A DNA stretch of 64,000 nucleotides from Parapedobacter composti (GTDB lineage: Bacteria; Bacteroidota; Bacteroidia; Sphingobacteriales; Sphingobacteriaceae): contig NZ_FOLL01000019.1 of the NCBI RefSeq assembly GCF_900112315.1, positions 1-64,000 on the forward strand, written 5' to 3'. The notes beneath the pieces are model-generated. The model saw nothing but the letters and a program-made list of their open reading frames with translations, was not told the origin of the DNA and did no database searches. Numbering within the stretch: the stretch's first letter is position 1; the number at the start of each line of letters is the position of its first letter. Positions 63,022 through 64,000 of this stretch are shown here, in pieces. The position numbers and the translations under genes were made by a program.

Positions 63022-63336
63022 TTAATTACAATAAGGGCAGTTCGGAAGTCCGGGGTTATCGGCCTGAAGCTGCTTGTAAATTCTGCAGTTTGCATCAGCT
63101 TCGGCGTTTTTTCCCTGACAGCGATAGTTCCAAGCAGCCTTGCAGAATGCGTCGGACTGAATGTCGCCGTCGGGGCCATTGTAACTGCCATTGCAGTTTC
63201 CGTTCACATTGTTTCCACCGCTTCCGTCACCTCCAACTGGAGGGGGTGGCATCTCTATCTCGCACGACATAATTGCGAGACACGTAATTAAAAGTAATTT
63301 TTTTAATCTAACAGCTAAGTTGATATCGGTCTTCAT
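63022..63336 (-). CDS. Small six-cysteine lipoprotein
   Basis: A 104-residue predicted lipoprotein with lipobox AIMSC (Cys25). A Pro/Gly-rich, low-complexity spacer (EMPPPPVGGDGSGGNNVNGN) leads to a compact domain with six cysteines (NCNG, AFCKAAW, YRCQG, ANCRIY, NCPYC), which could form three disulfides or bind metal. The ending CPYC resembles a thioredoxin-type CxxC. I do not recognise a family. It has a canonical promoter with an adjacent inverted repeat and no operon partner. Confidence 0.7.
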   Translation of the reverse strand: MKTDINLAVRLKKLLLITCLAIMSCEIEMPPPPVGGDGSGGNNVNGNCNGSYNGPDGDIQSDAFCKAAWNYRCQGKNAEADANCRIYKQLQADNPGLPNCPYCN

Positions 63337-63349
63337 AAGAATTTTTCTG

Positions 63350-63380
63350 CAAAAATATAGGCAGGGAAATAGCCGGGCAA
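63350..63380 (-). promoter_or_regulatory. Promoter of the six-cysteine lipoprotein (-33 and -7)
   Basis: Minus strand: TTG (63380-63378), a 20-nt spacer and a perfect TATTTTTG (63357-63350), 14 nt before the ATG. Confidence 0.65.
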
Positions 63381-63390
63381 TACCCAGTTG

Positions 63391-63406
63391 TAGGTATTTT
63401 TACCTA
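63391..63406. promoter_or_regulatory. Inverted repeat upstream of the six-cysteine lipoprotein promoter
   Basis: TAGGTA-TTTT-TACCTA, perfect 6-bp arms, 10 nt upstream of the -33 TTG. Its position suits an activator site. The rest of 63407-63603 shows no other recognisable feature. Confidence 0.4.
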
Positions 63407-63603
63407 AAAGAGAAGTTCGATACCGAAGGAAAAGTGACACGCTGACGTCGGTTGACACGAAAATGCTTCATATGAAAATATGTTAATTGCTCGTCTCAAC
63501 TTAATTAAAGTTGCGGTGATGTGCAAGTTGGTGGCGGGAAGTATTGGGGGACGCATACAAATGAGTAAATTAGGCGACGGTAATCTTACTAAACAACCTG
63601 ATT

Positions 63604-64000
63604 ATGATGAAATCTATACTGCGCGAAACCACACCCTTGTCAGAAAAGGACTGCTTCATGGTATTCTCCAGAGAGAAAACCGAATTTGATTTTCCCTTGC
63701 ATGTGCACCCGGAATATGAACTGAATTATATTGAAAATGCAAAGGGCGTGCAGCGTATCGTGGGGGATAGTATCGAGGAAATTGATGATATGGAGCTGGC
63801 GTTGATAGCCAGTTCAGGCCTGGAGCACGGCTGGTTTGATCACAAATGCAGTGGAAAGCGAATAGTCAAGGAAATCACGATCCAGTTCCACCCGAACCTT
63901 TTAGATGGCCAGCTGTTGCAGCGGAATCAGTTTCGGTCCATCCAGGTCATGTTTGCCAAGGCGGCATACGGGGTTGTGTTTCCGAGGGATGTTATCGAAC
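63604..64000 (+). CDS. AraC-family-like regulator, N-terminal part, cut by the window end
   Basis: The reading frame from ATG ATG at 63604/63607 stays open to base 64000. The start reads MKSILRETTPLSEKDCFMVFSREKTEFDFPLHVHPEYELNYI. The sequence HVHPEYELNYIENAKGVQRIVGDSIEEIDDMELALIASSGLEHGWF is the cupin-like ligand-binding domain that precedes the AraC helix-turn-helix in many Bacteroidota regulators of sugar metabolism. The DNA-binding part would lie beyond the window, so the assignment rests on the cupin half. Confidence 0.72.
   Translation, partial: MMKSILRETTPLSEKDCFMVFSREKTEFDFPLHVHPEYELNYIENAKGVQRIVGDSIEEIDDMELALIASSGLEHGWFDHKCSGKRIVKEITIQFHPNLLDGQLLQRNQFRSIQVMFAKAAYGVVFPRDVIE

Noticed and set aside
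63480..63689. Open frame of 69 codons overlapping the start of the AraC-like gene
   Set aside because: It lacks any family pattern and overlaps in another frame a cupin-type reading frame that clearly continues to the window end.
1..64000. CRISPR array, tRNA or rRNA genes, transposases, prophage genes, replication origin
   Set aside because: Both strands were read for these. No regularly spaced repeats, tRNA-like folds with conserved arms, transposase motifs or phage structural genes were recognised. Small RNA genes without clear signals could have been missed.

Overview
The window is a contiguous piece of a Bacteroidota chromosome, most likely family Sphingobacteriaceae (Pedobacter/Parapedobacter/Olivibacter-like; genus is a guess). 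The evidence is five large TonB-dependent receptors, three of them SusC-type with SusD partners, repeated ECF-sigma/FecR pairs, many lipoproteins with Bacteroidota-style lipoboxes, and promoters of the Bacteroidota type (-33 TTG, about 17-21 nt, -7 TAnnTTTG), several with perfect -7 boxes. No rRNA, tRNA, CRISPR array, phage or transposase gene was seen. Coding density is very high and no gap without a gene exceeds 300 bases.

Layout. (1) 159-1913: a fused acyltransferase resembling the ornithine-lipid synthase OlsF. (2) 1.9-12.3 kb, locus A: ECF sigma, FecR, SusC, SusD, then two exported endonuclease/exonuclease/phosphatase (EEP) proteins flanking an IPT-NHL lipoprotein. (3) 12.3-18.6 kb, locus B: sigma, FecR, a SusD-less TonB receptor and an exported purple-acid-phosphatase-like enzyme. 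(4) 18.7-29.4 kb, locus C: a truncated sigma-like protein coupled to a 72-residue membrane miniprotein, a complete sigma, FecR, SusC, SusD and two metallophosphoesterases. Each of loci A-C pairs a receptor with phosphoesterases, so I infer phosphate-ester or phosphodiester scavenging. (5) 29.5-31.9 kb, minus strand: a group III truncated haemoglobin and an ArsR-SRPBCC-DoxX-DUF4256 operon with two 16-bp palindromic operators in its promoter. (6) 31.9-37.0 kb: a two-component system (TPR histidine kinase, LuxR-type regulator) divergent from a beta-helix lipoprotein and a small outer-membrane protein, with a palindrome between the two promoters, then another small outer-membrane protein. (7) 37.3-59.35 kb: a 22-kb co-directional array. 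FecR and a SusD-less TonB receptor are followed by two DUF4397-like lipoproteins, three fasciclin (FAS1) lipoproteins and a five-IPT plus NHL lipoprotein, then SusC, SusD, a zinc metallohydrolase lipoprotein and two DUF4302-like lipoproteins. An unpaired ECF sigma faces it at the far end. (8) 60-64 kb: zinc-ribbon miniprotein, MDR oxidoreductase, universal stress protein, a small outer-membrane protein, a six-cysteine lipoprotein, and the start of an AraC-like regulator cut by the window edge.

How it works together. Sigma-FecR-receptor sets are expected to sense occupancy of the receptor through its N-terminal STN domain and to switch on transport and degradation genes. All four receptors that follow a fecR carry an STN-like domain, and the one without a fecR does not. 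All four fecR-receptor gaps contain a perfect GC-rich inverted repeat, and all four full-length sigma factors end in a hydrophobic tail. These recurrent features, the fasciclin/IPT lipoprotein operon and the truncated sigma plus membrane miniprotein are the best candidates for undescribed biology here.
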